The translations under genes and the position numbers were made by a program. The notes beneath the pieces are model-generated. The model worked only from the letters and a program-made list of their open reading frames with translations. It had not been told where the DNA came from and searched no databases. Below, one piece after another: positions 1 to 10,741 of a stretch of DNA of 64,000 nucleotides. How positions within the stretch are numbered: position 1 is the first letter of the stretch; the number at the start of each line of letters is the position of its first letter. Source of the DNA: Aporrectodea caliginosa (Eukaryota > Annelida > Clitellata > Crassiclitellata > Lumbricidae); the NCBI GenBank assembly GCA_020284085.1, contig JACEVL010000098.1:1-64000 (forward strand). Reading direction: 5' to 3'.

Positions 1-690
1 CCGATGACTTCGATATTTCTTTACCCTACAATACATAATAACCTAATTACCTTTAGCTTACAAAATAACATAATTAGGCATACATACTTTACCTTACCAT
101 TTAAATACATGCGCAATTGATATTAAGAGATGCAATAATATCTTTTCTTTAATCAAGCGCATGACAAACGCACTGCGCTGTACATTTACATGTTATGCAG
201 TTGAAACAATCTTAACTACTAACAGAACAGACAGCCTGCAATACACGGCGCTAATAGCAGCCTACAAAGCATATCCGCCCTACGGGAGCTCGAACTAGGT
301 ACCTCTCGCTCTCTACGCCAGATGTTATCCAATGCGCTATCGGGCGTTTTTATTCTGTGGTTCAACGACGCCATATCACGCGTCATCCTTCAAATAGCAC
401 GAGCAATTAGCTAACACAGTTTGAATCTCGAACAGGATTTGGTCACTTTAATATATGAACCGTATCCAGTGTACATAATAACTAATTTACCAGGTATGCT
501 ACGCTGATAATTGTTCATAGAAATACCTAACTATTGGATTCAATTGCTATGAAATATCGCTAAACTGTTGTTAACCAAACAATTTCATTCATTATGGAAT
601 CTCTAAATTTCTGTTCCGTGCAAGTTCGGTTGCAAGATTTCGTTGAAAACTGCATGGATCTTAAAATTAATAACTGCTCAAACTAAACAC
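1..690 (+). repeat. Cassette B, 3' part, split by a tRNA SINE
   Basis: Non-coding sequence matching the later part of cassette B elsewhere (for example 23300-24300 and 31726-32300). Landmarks are a GATGACTTCGATA block at the start, CTGTGGTTCAACGAC near 358, GAATCTC near 423, and ACTGCATGGATCTTAA near 650. It ends at the minus-strand module at 682. The cassette starts before the window. No reading frame is visible. Confidence 0.6.
134..346 (-). mobile_element. tRNA-derived SINE, family T1
   Basis: On the minus strand the element begins with a tRNA-like head. It has an A-box-like TAGCGCATTGG and a B-box-like stretch (positions about 287-300) that fits GGTTCGANTCC less well than the 1404 copy. 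The body ends in GCGCTTGATTAAAGAAAAGATATTATT, where the copy at 1404 has a long TTA tail. Pol III internal promoters of this type are usual in tRNA SINEs. I saw no clean target duplication. Confidence 0.8.
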
Positions 691-720
691 CTTTTAAAAA
701 CCTCAACTTTGGCTTTATAG
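682..720 (-). promoter_or_regulatory. Promoter-like module closing cassette B
   Basis: The motif in reverse orientation (AAACACCTTTTAAAA) is followed by a TTTATAG box after a 15-bp spacer. It faces back into cassette B. Confidence 0.5.
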
Positions 721-1400
721 TGAACAATATTCGCGGGTCGTTAAGATGGATTAGTAGAGTATAGGTGATTCAAAGTAGTGTGTGGGAGCAGAGAATATCG
801 TCTTGTGTCTCGATTTTTACGATGCAGATTTCGATACGTATAGAAAAATTCAGTTACCATCGAGTATGAAAAGGTCTACTTAAACCGCTTAAACAGATAG
901 ATGTCTAACTGAATTAACGAGTCTTCTGGATATTTTTGCGTGAAGAATTGGGCGTAATTTCTTTCGACCATACTGTAAAACGTTTTCGACACTGATTGGT
1001 CAGTTTCAATCATACCAACCCTTCCCAATAGGAGATTTTATTATTTTCCTGATTGAAAAATAACTGAGTTACTTGGAACGTTTGCGTTATTCGCGGATGG
1101 ATATCTGGTCGAACCCTAATCAAATCGTATCTGAAATGAGAAAAAATCAAAGTAAAGCTCTCTAAATTTCCCTAGTAGAGAAATCTCCGAACTTCTGTTT
1201 TGGAGATATCGCCGATTTCTTTTCTCTCACAGAGAAAATCCTAAGTTAACTCTCTTTGTGAATGGTCGAACTGTGTCTGTCAAGAAAATGATCAAATTCT
1301 CCATCGGAGAAATTCTTGTTTTTAGATACACCTTGTCAAGTCTCTACGCAAATACTCTCTAAATTCCAGTCATAAAGCTTTATATCCAACTTCAACTAAA
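700..1400. repeat. Non-coding spacer downstream of B
   Basis: Sequence shared with 24300-24600 and 32290-32530, with landmarks CTCTCTTTGTGA, TCTCAACGCAAA-like words and GATACACC. I see no reading frame or RNA gene. It is part of the duplicated cassette landscape. Confidence 0.45.
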
Positions 1401-1403
1401 GTA

Positions 1404-1740
<337 letters not shown>

Positions 1741-1768
1741 ATGCTGCTATGTAAAACACAAAAGTCTA

Positions 1769-1808
1769 ATTGAACACCTTTAAAACTGTTCCGTTACATG
1801 CTATATCT
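1769..1808 (-). promoter_or_regulatory. Promoter-like module closing cassette H
   Basis: Reverse motif GAACACCTTTAAAAC, exactly 16 bp, then CTATATC. The flank (TAAAACACAAAAGTCTAATT) matches the ends of cassette H at 18630 and 62110. Confidence 0.5.
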
Positions 1809-1809
1809 A

Positions 1810-2495
1810 CACCAAAGATTGTGATGAATTCAGATTCCTCGGTACTTGAGTCGTTTGCAACGGTCATGACAAACATAAAATGTCGCTAACTCTCATACTC
1901 ATAAATTTTACACATAGGAATTGAGCTTGATTTCATGAAATATTTGCTAATACCTTACAGTAGAACGATTAGATCAGTAGAGGATCGGATAATTTTCAAA
2001 ATTCAGGAGGAAGATCGTCCAATAGTAGAGGTGCAGTGTGGTATATTGATTAGATAGAGAAAACAGGATGAGTAATTAGTTGGGGACACACAAGGATAAG
2101 GAAAGTAAATAAACGGGTTGATAGGGTTATTGGATGGTAGAGACTTTGTGATGATACGTCGGATGTAACAGATTACCAGTAACGAAAGACGTTGGAACTG
2201 AATGCGTTTTGCAATTTTCAGCCAATGGATTCATTCGAAATAGGAGTTATATATTAATATCCTGGTGACAATATAATTATAGTTCGTGATTTCGACCTCG
2301 ATTCTTCAGTGATAATGAATTTTAATTAAGATTTTACCCGAAGCGACAATCAACTTGCATGTATGTTTTAGACTATATAATAACGGCGCAATAGAAGTCA
2401 CTGGATTACTTTAGATTAGATTATTTCTGTACTTGTGACGATATTTCATTTCAAAAGTAAACTTAACCAAATACTGGCACATGACATGATCAAAG
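1810..2495 (+). repeat. Block E' and pre-A spacer
   Basis: Non-coding sequence paralogous to 18750-19170, 17220-17690 and 29750-30170. Landmarks are GAGTCG near 1848, AGAACGATTAGAT, TCAGGAGG, GAGGTGCAGT and TTTCAGCCAATGGA. After about 2310 the pre-A spacer starts (TTTTAATTAAGATTTTACCC), which recurs near 14510, 19920 and 39360. No coding frame is visible. Confidence 0.55.
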
Positions 2496-3455
2496 TAATC
2501 TGAACATACATACATAATCCAATATTTAACGACATCCTATAGCTACAAAGGCTGTTGACGTCTTTAAAGTTGTTGATGTATTTCCGTTCATTTTCTTGTA
2601 ATGTTCTCACAAATGTTCTTTCTCCTTTCTCGTCTTTGATTCCGTTTCTGATAAGATGCTGACGTATTTAAAGTTTCTGACGATTTAAGTTCATTTTCAT
2701 ATAATTTCTATCAACAGTTTTCTTTTTCTTTTCTTGGCTTTGATTCCGTTTCTGATAAGATGTAGACGTATTTAAAGTTTCTGACGGATTAAGTTCATTT
2801 CCGTATAATGTTAATAACTGTTTCATCCTCAATCTTATTAACAATATTAACAATATTTGATAGATACATATTATTTGATTTGATACATATTAAAGTATTG
2901 TATCTCCGTTATGTTTGGCCCATTGGCTCTTTTTATTGTAATTCTTTTTTAACATCTTTTTTTTCCTTTTTTTTCCCTTTTTCTCCTTTTGTTTCTTTTT
3001 TTGGTGGCTATTTCAGCTCTTTTTTGGCTATATCAGCTCTTTTTTTGGCTATATCAGCTCTTTTTTTGGCTATTTTAGCTCTTTTCAAATATGTTTACAA
3101 AGTTATTAACAGTACTTCTTTAAGTTTTCTAAAATAACATGTAATGCTATTTGCAAACAGAAATTCAGCACAGATGTGTAATATATATACATGTATTATA
3201 TACACATTTTATTTTAACATACATCTATTTACAAGAATGCATGTTAACAATTATTTACATGACAGAATACTTAATTAAACATTTCATTAAACATTTTCCT
3301 ATGAAACAATGTAATATCATTAGAAAATGCAATGAAATAATGAAATGACCATTAATCACACATATTTTGTGTTTATTGGTATTTTAATCATAAGGAATGT
3401 GTTCAACTATATGTTTGTAATAGATTTGATCTGATACTAATATTTATGACAATAA

Positions 3456-3677
3456 TTATAGTATTTTTCCTTTATTAATGATTTTAACAAGATTATATAC
3501 TGCACTCTGCAAACATCCCACATCAAGCAGAGATTTTAAATTAAATTCTGATTTATAACTATTACCTTTATCTTTTAGAATATTTGAAATATTTTCCTTT
3601 TTACACTCCAATAGAATATGTTCTATACTTTCCGTAACCTCACATGTATCACATAACCCATTAGGGTGCTTTTTCAT
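3456..3677 (-). pseudogene. C-terminal zinc-knuckle part of the Nimb-like ORF2
   Basis: This frame codes the C-terminal tail of the LINE polyprotein. It carries a C-X2-C-X7-H-X4-C cluster (CDTC...HILLEC), typical after the RNase H domain in I/Jockey-type LINEs. It is out of frame with the upstream RT-RNase H frame because copy 1 has one A fewer in an A run near 3688 than the homologous copy at 41830. In that second copy the two parts are in one frame. The protein would be made only after frameshifting here, so the copy is probably dead. Confidence 0.85.
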
Positions 3678-5728
3678 TTGAAATAGTTTTTATTAGTAAT
3701 GGCAACACCAAGTCTCAATCTACTAATTTGTACTTCTTTATGCCTATATGGATCAGAAAATTTTATATTAGTAGAAACAAGTGGGCATATGGTTTTATAG
3801 AAGTTCCCTTGCTTTTCAACGTTATACTCTATTTGCCATTTATTTATTATATAGTCTTTAATAAAAGTATTCATCTCTTGTGATTCTAAGTATTTTGTGG
3901 AATTAATATTATCTAAATTGAGTGCTTCCTTTGCTAATTTATCTGCTCTTTCATTACCACTTATGTCTACATGGCTTGGAATCCATGCCATTTTTATTTG
4001 ATTAGGTTCCAATCTATTCAATTGCATCATCAGTTCGTTAAATAAATTGGGTCGTGAATCAGATTTATTTTTCTTAATAGAAGTAAGTACACTTAGTGAG
4101 TCGGATAATATTACATATTGGCAGTTCTTATTATTCTCAGTGTTTAGTATCCATGTTACTGCTTCTTTTATTGCAGTTAACTCTGCTGCATAGATGCTGG
4201 ATCCATTACATAATCTAAACTTTCTATCTAAATCTATACTTGGAATTGTAAAAGCTGCAGTAACAACTTCGTCTGCCTTTGACCCATCCGTGTAAATAAG
4301 TGTTTCTAGTTTATATCCTGATATCATTTGAAGTGCAACTAATTTCAGAAGTTCAGGGTTATCTCTTTTTTTGCTAATCTGCTTTTTGAGACTGATATCT
4401 ATATCTATTTTGTTATTAGTCCAAGGGGGAATTTGGGGAAAACAGGGTCCAATAAAAGATGTATCAAGAGATGATATGAATTCATTTGTTCTGTAGTGTA
4501 TAGAATGATTCTTGTTTTGTGGTGTTTTACTGACATCTGTCCAATGTGGTTGGAAATTCATTTGACATGGATGATCTTTATTTCCTAATATTTTAATTCC
4601 CATTTTATTGGAATTATACAGTCTTCTCATATGGAGGGGGAATTCCCCACATTCGTTTTGTAGTGTTAAAGCTGCTGTGTTCTTTGGGGCTCCACAACAT
4701 AATCTTAGGGCTTCAGTTTGAATTGTACATAATTTATTTAACAGCGATTGACTAGCCGAAGAATAGGCCACATCTCCATAATCTAATATTGAACGTATTA
4801 ATGCTTTATATATTGCTAATAAAGATTTTTTAGAAGCTCCCCAGTAATAACCTGAAACCGCTCTCATGAGATTCAATCTTTTTTTGCATTTTTCTATTAT
4901 ATATTCTATGTGGGGCTTCCAACTTAATTTCTTATCAAATATCATTCCTAGAAATTTAGCTTTATTTTCCATTTTTATCAATTCTTGATCAATTTTAATG
5001 TTTATTATTGGTAATTGATTTTTATTAGTAAATAGAACTCCTACAGTTTTAGCTATTGATATTTTAAACCCATTTTTATTACACCAGTTATTTATTTCAT
5101 CAATTGATTGTTGGATTTTTTTAATTAAAGTTTTAGTTTTTCTATGTCCTATGTAAACTGCACTATCATCTGCAAAGAGTGACATATTAACACCTTCTGG
5201 GCCTGATGGAATATCATTAATCATTATTAGGAACAATAGGGGAGAAATTACTGAACCTTGCGGAGTCCCATTTTGTTGTACTAGTTTATCGGATAATTCA
5301 GTTCCAACCTTTACTTGAAATGTTCTGTTAAATAAAAAACTTTTGACCCAATTTGCTACGTTTCCCACTATTCCTAATTTTTTTAGTTTTTGTAAAAGTG
5401 TAGGTACATGTAACATGTCATAAGCACGTTCAAAATCAATGAAAACTGCCAACACTTGTTCCTTATTTTTTAGCTTTTTAAGTATTGTATCCTGCAGTTT
5501 AAGAATTTGATCGATTGTGCTTTTATACTTACGAAATCCAGATTGATTTTTTGTAAATATAGCATTTTTTTCTAAATACCACTGGAGACGGTTCGCAACC
5601 ATTTTCTCCATTACTTTGCATAAAGTCGCTGTTAATGAAATTGGTCGATAGGATTCTGGTTTTGTTGCATCCTTATTTGGTTTAAGTAAAGGCAATATAA
5701 TGGCATGATTCCAATCACTTGGTATATA
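3674..5728 (-). pseudogene. Reverse transcriptase and RNase H of I/Nimb-like LINE (partial)
   Basis: A long frame of about 680 residues encodes the polymerase part of a LINE ORF2. In order: RT fingers (ESYRPISL), motif A (AVFIDFERAYD), motif B (GTPQGSVISP), motif C (FADD), thumb, then an RNase H domain with IYTDGS, AAELTAI, ILSDSLS and IPSHVDISGNERAD. The catalytic acids of both domains look present. A LINE with RNase H after the RT belongs to the I group and relatives; Nimb is my best guess from memory. Upstream, the frame runs from IPSDWNHAIILPLL to the truncation at 5728, where the target duplication supplies a stop. It lacks ORF1, the endonuclease and the in-frame C-terminal knuckle. Confidence 0.9.
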
Positions 5729-5755
5729 TTAATCTGAACGTATTACTCCGCGCAT

Positions 5756-5796
5756 TATATAGAGATTCGAATTACCTTAAAAGAGGTGTTTAAGAC
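5756..5796 (+). promoter_or_regulatory. Promoter-like module heading cassette A
   Basis: TATATAG, a 16-bp spacer, then AAAAGAGGTGTTTAAGACC. CCGCGCAT lies just before the TATA box. Confidence 0.55.
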
Positions 5797-6120
5797 CAAC
5801 GGCCATTTGCTCCTTCTTTTCTAGTTTCTTGTGTAGTCACAGAAGTAGTTTTATCAGCAGTTGACAAGAACTGATGTCACTTTTCTGGTTCCTCTGGTTG
5901 CTTAGGTCCCTTAGATTCATCGCAAGCGAAAACAGATTTGTTGAAAGGTGAGAAACTCGAATTCATGACCCAGAAGAAGTGTTTGATGACGTTGTGATTA
6001 ACATAACCCGGATTATATTTTTTATTTCTGCAAACTGGAATCTTTGACAGGTCGTATACAATGTCTTAATAGATTTCGTATTTCGTTAATGTTCGTATTA
6101 CTTTTCAAATGATCGAGCTG
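5779..6120 (+). repeat. Cassette A
   Basis: A non-coding unit headed by the module. Landmarks in order are CGGCCATTTGCTCC, GTCACAGAAGTAGTTT, ATCAGCAGTTGACAA, TTTCTGGTTCCTCTGG and CATGACCCAGAAGAAGTGT. Paralogues lie at 14741, 22431, 27171, 31151 and 39519. I find no conserved reading frame among the copies, so if transcribed it would be a non-coding RNA. Confidence 0.6.
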
Positions 6121-6170
6121 CTACAGCGCGAGCGCTAGCAAAGACAAAATGTCCCACAATTGTTGAAGTT

Positions 6171-6212
6171 TATATAAAAGTATCGAATATATAAAAAGAG
6201 GTGTTTAAAATC
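6171..6212 (+). promoter_or_regulatory. Promoter-like module heading cassette B
   Basis: TATATAA at 6171, a 16-bp spacer, then AAAAGAGGTGTTTAAAATC at 6194. The spacer contains a second TATATAA-like word. Confidence 0.6.
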
Positions 6213-6480
6213 AGCAACTGACGTAAAGTATGTATTCTCGTTCAAGGGGCACTTTTTGTGTCTAAATATCGAGTTTATTCATTTATAAGCATTCTGTATT
6301 TAACGACATCTTGTAGCGGAATCTACCAATGACTTCGATACAACTTAACATAACATTAGACATAACATTAGAACACGTGTAACGAGATGACCACGTGATA
6401 TCAGCGACACTGCATCAGACGTCATCCTACTAGAATTGCCCAAAGTGTAGGCCTATGCAATTAATATATTATTACAAATA
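6190..6480 (+). repeat. Cassette B, short copy
   Basis: After the module come CAACTGACGTAA, a GTATTTAACGACATCTTG core at about 6298 and CCAATGACTTCGATA, the same order as in the other B copies. It is truncated before the GTGGTTCAACG landmark. Confidence 0.5.
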
Positions 6481-6584
6481 GCTAATACATTCAAACGTCA
6501 GTTTCATGCAAAGTGCGCATGAAATAAATCCTTACTTCTTTTAAACTGCGGGACCGATAATCTAGTATATAGACAACGAGATCA

Positions 6585-6755
6585 GATAACCTTGCTTGCA
6601 CTCTTTGATGTGATTGCTGCCTTTGATACTGTCAATCACGGCGTTGTTTTGAAGCGCTTTGAATGTCATTTGGTTTATTGAGGGATGTCCTCGCCAGTGG
6701 TTGGGATCATTTCTCCCTTGCCACGCCCAGTCGGTGGTGTTTGGTTCCACATGCT
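6585..6755 (+). pseudogene. L2/CR1-like reverse transcriptase relic
   Basis: A decayed fragment of a LINE RT domain. In one frame it reads FDVIAAFDTVNH (motif A), and after a frameshift WLGSFLPCHAQSVV, matching the conserved W..SFL..R.Q.V of L2/CR1 RTs. Frameshifts and a stop make it non-functional. Confidence 0.55.
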
Positions 6756-6779
6756 TAACCCTAAGTATATAATTATCAG

Positions 6780-7270
6780 GTCATATGCATGCTAGAATAA
6801 TAAATGAAGTGTCGAATTTAATACTATCAAGGTCAAAGAATCGATTTATAGTAGTGACACAATAGTGTTGGAATGTCACTATCCAAGATGGCGTCCAATA
6901 TGGCCGCCCAAAATGAAAAATGTATATATCAGGTCAGAAGTAAGCTGTAATAACAAATGAAGTGTCAAATTTAATATTTTCAAGGTCAAGGAATCGATTT
7001 CTCATAGTGGCAATAATGTCGGAATGTTACTATCCAAGATGGCGTCCAATATAGCCGCCAAAAAAGAAAAATGTATATACCAGGTCAGAGGTAAGCTGTA
7101 ATAACAAAATAATGAAGTGTCACATTTAATACTATCAAGGTCAAGGAATCGATTTCTCATAGTGGCAATAGTGTGAGTATGTTACTATTCAAGATGTCGT
7201 CCAATATGGCCGTCAAAAACAGTAAAATATGCATGTATCGGGTCAGAGGTAAGATACAATAACAAATGAA
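6780..7270. repeat. Relic tandem array of AAGATGGCG units
   Basis: Three to four degenerate tandem units of about 120-150 bp. Each carries CCAAGATGGCGTCCAATATG, an AAAATGTATAT...GGTCAGA block and TCAAGGTCAAGGAATCG. They are diverged relatives of the units inside the two 2.16-kb TTAA elements (20186 and 53067). I see no terminal repeats here. Confidence 0.75.
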
Positions 7271-7289
7271 TTGCTTCTGAAGCAATTGC

Positions 7290-8160
7290 CCAGGTCTAAC
7301 CCTATATTCGTTTAATATATATATACAATTATATATTTATATATGTCAGTGAAAGCCTCATTACTCATACATAACAATCCAAGCAGCAATCGAATCATAT
7401 GAACAATAGGGTGGAGTGAAAAAACGAAAATTGGAAATTCAAAAAGTAATAGCAACCAAAAGTGGCCTAATGGCATGAAGTCAAAAACTGTTCAGAATTT
7501 TTTTTAAATATTAATGTCTTCTGCCCCACCAGAGGGCCAAAGTTACGAAAAATAGTGTTTTTTTGACAAAATTGCAGGTTTCCTTGTAAAATATTCTAAT
7601 TGAAAACTTATTAACTGTGATTCAATATACCTTTGGAAAGAGCTATTCAAACTGAATAAAATGATATATTAATTTTAAGAATATGCCCATTTTTGTAGAA
7701 GTTATCAACTTTTTACCATTTCCTCTGGTTCGCGACAAGTCGCTAAGCTGAAAATGGTTAAACACCTGTAACTTTTTTATCCTTCGAGATATTCCAACCC
7801 ATAGTATTTAATTCTCTTCAGCTCTGGACCGCCTTTCTAACAGTATATTGTGATGCGGGGGATTGTGTAATGGTACACATTTGTTTAATTTTTACAGCGC
7901 CTCTGCTGGTGTACACTGCGAGACTCATCAAGAGGCGCTATATAAATGTATAGATATAATACAATGCACAGGTAAACGATGAACTGTTGCCACTTCAACT
8001 TTTAGCAAGATAAACGTGACATTTCAGCAAGAGCAGAAAGCACTGAACGCGCCATGGCTATTGGGGTACCAAATGACCCCAGTTGGTCATTTTAAGCAGT
8101 GAAATATGTTGGTCGCATGAGGGTTAATCTGGTCGCCGGTTTCATTGCGAACACCACAGG
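7290..8160. other. Unassigned AT-rich intergenic sequence
   Basis: I recognise no coding frame, RNA or repeat shared with the rest of the window, apart from a short TA-rich patch near 7317-7345. Confidence 0.4.
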
Positions 8161-8339
8161 GTTTCATCCAGCGGCGTAACGAAAGGTTTCAGCGCCCAGG
8201 GGCAAGATTTGACGACTGCGCCCCATTTTAATTTTCTTGTTGACTTTTAAACGTTCTTGTCATAGTACTTTGTACCAGTGAAAGCTAATTTTGCGCCCCC
8301 TTGTGCTGCGTCCCGGGGCGGTTGCCCCTCTGCCCCCTT

Positions 8340-8520
8340 CGTTAAACCACTGGTTCCATCCCAGGTCCTCTGCTTTATATCCTGTACACTTTTCACCGTG
8401 GGAGTTGCTGGTCACCAGTATGCTGACGATACTCATTATTATATTCACGGCAAAGCTCTGCAGGCTATTTCTTTAGCTTCGGTTAGCATTTCAGACTTTT
8501 CTTTGGATCACTGTAAAGCG
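8340..8520 (+). pseudogene. L2-like reverse transcriptase relic around YADD
   Basis: One frame reads HQYADDTHYYIHG, the RT catalytic motif C. The preceding stretch in another frame reads SIPGPLLYILYT, corresponding to the conserved block ahead of it. A frameshift separates them. This is a dead LINE fragment. Confidence 0.55.
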
Positions 8521-8670
8521 GAAGTTAGGACATCAATAATGTTTGGAACGAAACTATCAATGCAATAGACTAAGTAACTGAACCGATCTTTATAGTGAAA
8601 CTCTTTTCTATCAACGTCAACGGCCTTCGTTACCGTAAATAGTCATTAAGCTTATGGAATTCAATGCAAT

Positions 8671-8713
8671 CGTTACACACCTCTAAAATGATCCTTTCAC
8701 CCGCTATATATAT
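8671..8713 (-). promoter_or_regulatory. Promoter-like module, minus member of a divergent pair
   Basis: Reverse motif TTACACACCTCTAAAATG, exactly 16 bp, then CTATATATA. A degraded plus module begins about 60 bp further on (8770). Confidence 0.5.
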
Positions 8714-8769
8714 CTGAAACGCCAAAGTCGAATAGATGAAGCCGTGACACTCGAAAATGTATCTGTCAC

Positions 8770-8795
8770 TATAAAAGACGAGCTGTTCAAATTCA
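8770..8795 (+). promoter_or_regulatory. Degraded module heading cassette C
   Basis: CTATAAAAG followed by GCTGTTCAAATTC, aligned with GGTGTTCAAATTC in better C copies (56538, 59953). It is the plus partner of the divergent pair. Confidence 0.35.
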
Positions 8796-9060
8796 AAGGT
8801 TTATGCTGAGTATTCTCGCAAAAATGGCGCCTTCTTCATCCGCCCATTAATTTTATTCATTAAAGCTCAGGATAATTTCACAGTTACATCACCTTATAAG
8901 GCGTTGGCCGTAACAGTCGTCACTTGTTACAAATCGATTTGTGTGTGCAGTGTAAACGTCCATTTAAACACCATATTATATAAAAGTCCGCCACTGAACG
9001 TCCATGCCGTAGTGCCAGCCAGAGCCAGTCCCAAGCCCCGGAAGTTTAGACATCAATAAA
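8775..9060 (+). repeat. Cassette C with S1-like body
   Basis: Landmarks are CAAAGGTTTATGCTGAG, CATTAATTTTATTCATTA and CACCTTATAAGGCG. An S1-like body (CGCCACTGAACGTCCATG...AGTCCCAAGCC) starts near 8990 and is cut before the GGGCGACG part. It is non-coding. Confidence 0.5.
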
Positions 9061-9139
9061 GTTGGGACCGAAACTATCTATTCAAAGTAGAATAGAAATA
9101 AATTGTTTATGATATTTCTGCAAAGCATTGTATAGCTAA

Positions 9140-10393
9140 GTAAGTAAGTACGTGCTTTATTGAACCGCCTGCGAACGCACTGCGGGAACATCAGAATGAA
9201 TCACAAAAATCACAAATGTCAAAAATATCATAAAATACAATAAAACAGACATCTATGCATATATGAGATTAAGGTAATAGTAAAAAGAAAGATTAGCAAT
9301 AAAATCAATAAAATAACATACGCGTAATAAAACCACATCTAGTTAATGCGTCAGCATGTGGGATCTCACGGTTATGTGAACGAGGACGGAGAGAGTACTT
9401 AACATTCTTTATAGGAGGCAGTAGACCATTAAGAACATGGCTGGGGTTGTGAAGCACAGATGAGAAAAGAGAAGAGTCAGCACGGCGACAGAGGTCATCA
9501 AACAATATCTGGTCGGCAGGCAAAAACTTTAGCCGTACCATTTTGCGTATTATTGCATTAATACGCGCGCGCTGACCAGCATTGGCAAAGCCGTACCAAG
9601 CAGGGGAAGCATACAGGAGGCGAGCCAGCGAGGTTGCCCGAACTACATCAAAAAGGCGCATCCCCGAGAGACCATGGGCAATAAGGATGCGTATCGCATA
9701 GAGCGATTGGCTAGCCTTAATACAGATTCGGTCAATATGGGGGTCAAAACTAAGTCTATCCGAAATGGTTACCCCAAGAATAACAGACTCAGATACCCTA
9801 CAAATACCTGGTATAGGGAGAGGAAGATCAAGTAATTTAGACCGCGGGCGCCTAAATACCATCTCTTTGGATTTATTGTTATTCAATTTAAGATTACAAG
9901 TTAGTGCCCAATTGGCAATATTTTGAAGTTCAGACGAAGTGGAGGTAATAGCAGATGCTGGAATGAGAATATAGCTATCATCAGCGTATTTAAGCAACCT
10001 ATTACTGCGATGCACAGGTTTCAAGCCTGAAATAGCTACTACAAAGTCCGAAGGTCCGAGACCAGAGCCCTGTATAATGCTAGCATTTATCCGACAAAAG
10101 GCTGAGACTTGGCCGAGAAATTTAGTACAATGCTGACGGTCTTTCAATAGGGATAAGATCCAATTATACAGAAAGTCAGGTATTGGCAATAGAGCAAGTT
10201 GTTCAGATAGGTAAGAGTGCCTAACCGTGTCAAAGGCACGTGAAAAGTCTAGCGAGATAAGACGAACATAGGGTTCATCGTGTAACATCTCAAGAATTCC
10301 GTGGGTGAGAGCATACCTGCAAGTATCATAGATATTAATAGGTGAGTTATATTGTGTCAAACAATGAATATCAGTGACATTGTAAAATACTGT
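9140..10393 (-). mobile_element. Jockey-type LINE, 5' truncated
   Basis: A non-LTR retrotransposon fragment on the minus strand. After the stop codon its 3' UTR contains AATAAAGCACG and ends in (ACTT)n at about 9140-9155. The 5' end lies inside the RT domain. A 7-bp CATTGTA flanks both ends (9127, 10378), but it is too short to be a sure target duplication. Confidence 0.75.
9305..10393 (-). pseudogene. Reverse transcriptase, Jockey/CR1-like (partial)
   Basis: A frame of about 360 residues covers the RT palm and thumb of a LINE: motif A (LISLDFSRAFDTV), motif B (IIQGSGLGPSDF), motif C (LKYADDSYIL), then the C-terminal region ending in FITRMLFY. There is no RNase H, unlike the Nimb-like copies. 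The frame is open to 10393, where a stop marks the truncation, so there is no real start codon and no endonuclease. The catalytic acids look intact, but the copy cannot encode a complete protein. The clade is given only as Jockey/CR1-like because I cannot align it. Confidence 0.8.
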
Positions 10394-10394
10394 T

Positions 10395-10560
10395 TAGACG
10401 CCTTTAAATGGTGTCATTTGAACTCTATTAATTCTTTGTTTTTTTTAAGTTGTATTGTACATAATTTTGAATTGTCGTCAACGGCCTTTGATGTCATATG
10501 ATGACGGTAAACTTGTGAATAAAAAAAACCGAAACTTTCAATGCAATAAATGACTGAAAC
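10395..10560 (+). repeat. Retro-3'-end fragment (GTCGTCAACGGCC type)
   Basis: Sequence matching 26464-26575 and, inverted, 36600-36730: AAATGGTGTC, then GTCGTCAACGGCCTTTGATG, then a GACGnnAAAC end. This looks like a LINE/SINE 3' end rather than a gene. Confidence 0.5.
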
Positions 10561-10632
10561 AGCTTTGTAGTGAAATATTTTCCAATCAACGTCAAAAGTG
10601 GCCATTGAACGTATGGAATTCTATGCAATCGT

Positions 10633-10673
10633 TCGACACCTTTAAAACGCTTCTTTTATCCGATATATATAAA
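10633..10673 (-). promoter_or_regulatory. Promoter-like module, minus member of a divergent pair
   Basis: Reverse motif CGACACCTTTAAAACG, 15-16 bp, then ATATATATAAA. Confidence 0.5.
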
Positions 10674-10741
10674 TCCGAAGAGCCAAAGTCGAATAGATAA
10701 AGCCTTAATCTACATGACTTTGTATCAAATGTACCTGTCGC

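Larger units (their letters stand above)
2506..5729 (-). mobile_element. I/Nimb-like LINE, copy 1, 5' truncated
   Basis: A 3.2-kb non-LTR retrotransposon on the minus strand, flanked by the 10-bp target duplication TAATCTGAAC at 2496-2505 and 5730-5739. The retained part runs from the reverse transcriptase domain to the 3' end. ORF1 and the endonuclease are missing, as expected of a 5'-truncated insertion by target-primed reverse transcription. The 3' UTR holds a T-rich run, an 18-bp tandem repeat near 3000-3085 and copies of a roughly 113-bp repeat at about 2600-2830. The end carries GATGTCGTTAAATATTGGAT and short (TGTA)n. Confidence 0.9.

Noticed and set aside
5700..5797. T-box transcription factor sites (AGGTGT core of the module)
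   Set aside because: The T-box consensus continues with GA after AGGTGT, while the module has TTTAAAA. The core match alone is too short.
9120..10390. Target duplication CATTGTA for the Jockey-type LINE
   Set aside because: Only 7 bp in AT-rich sequence. I mention it but do not rely on it.
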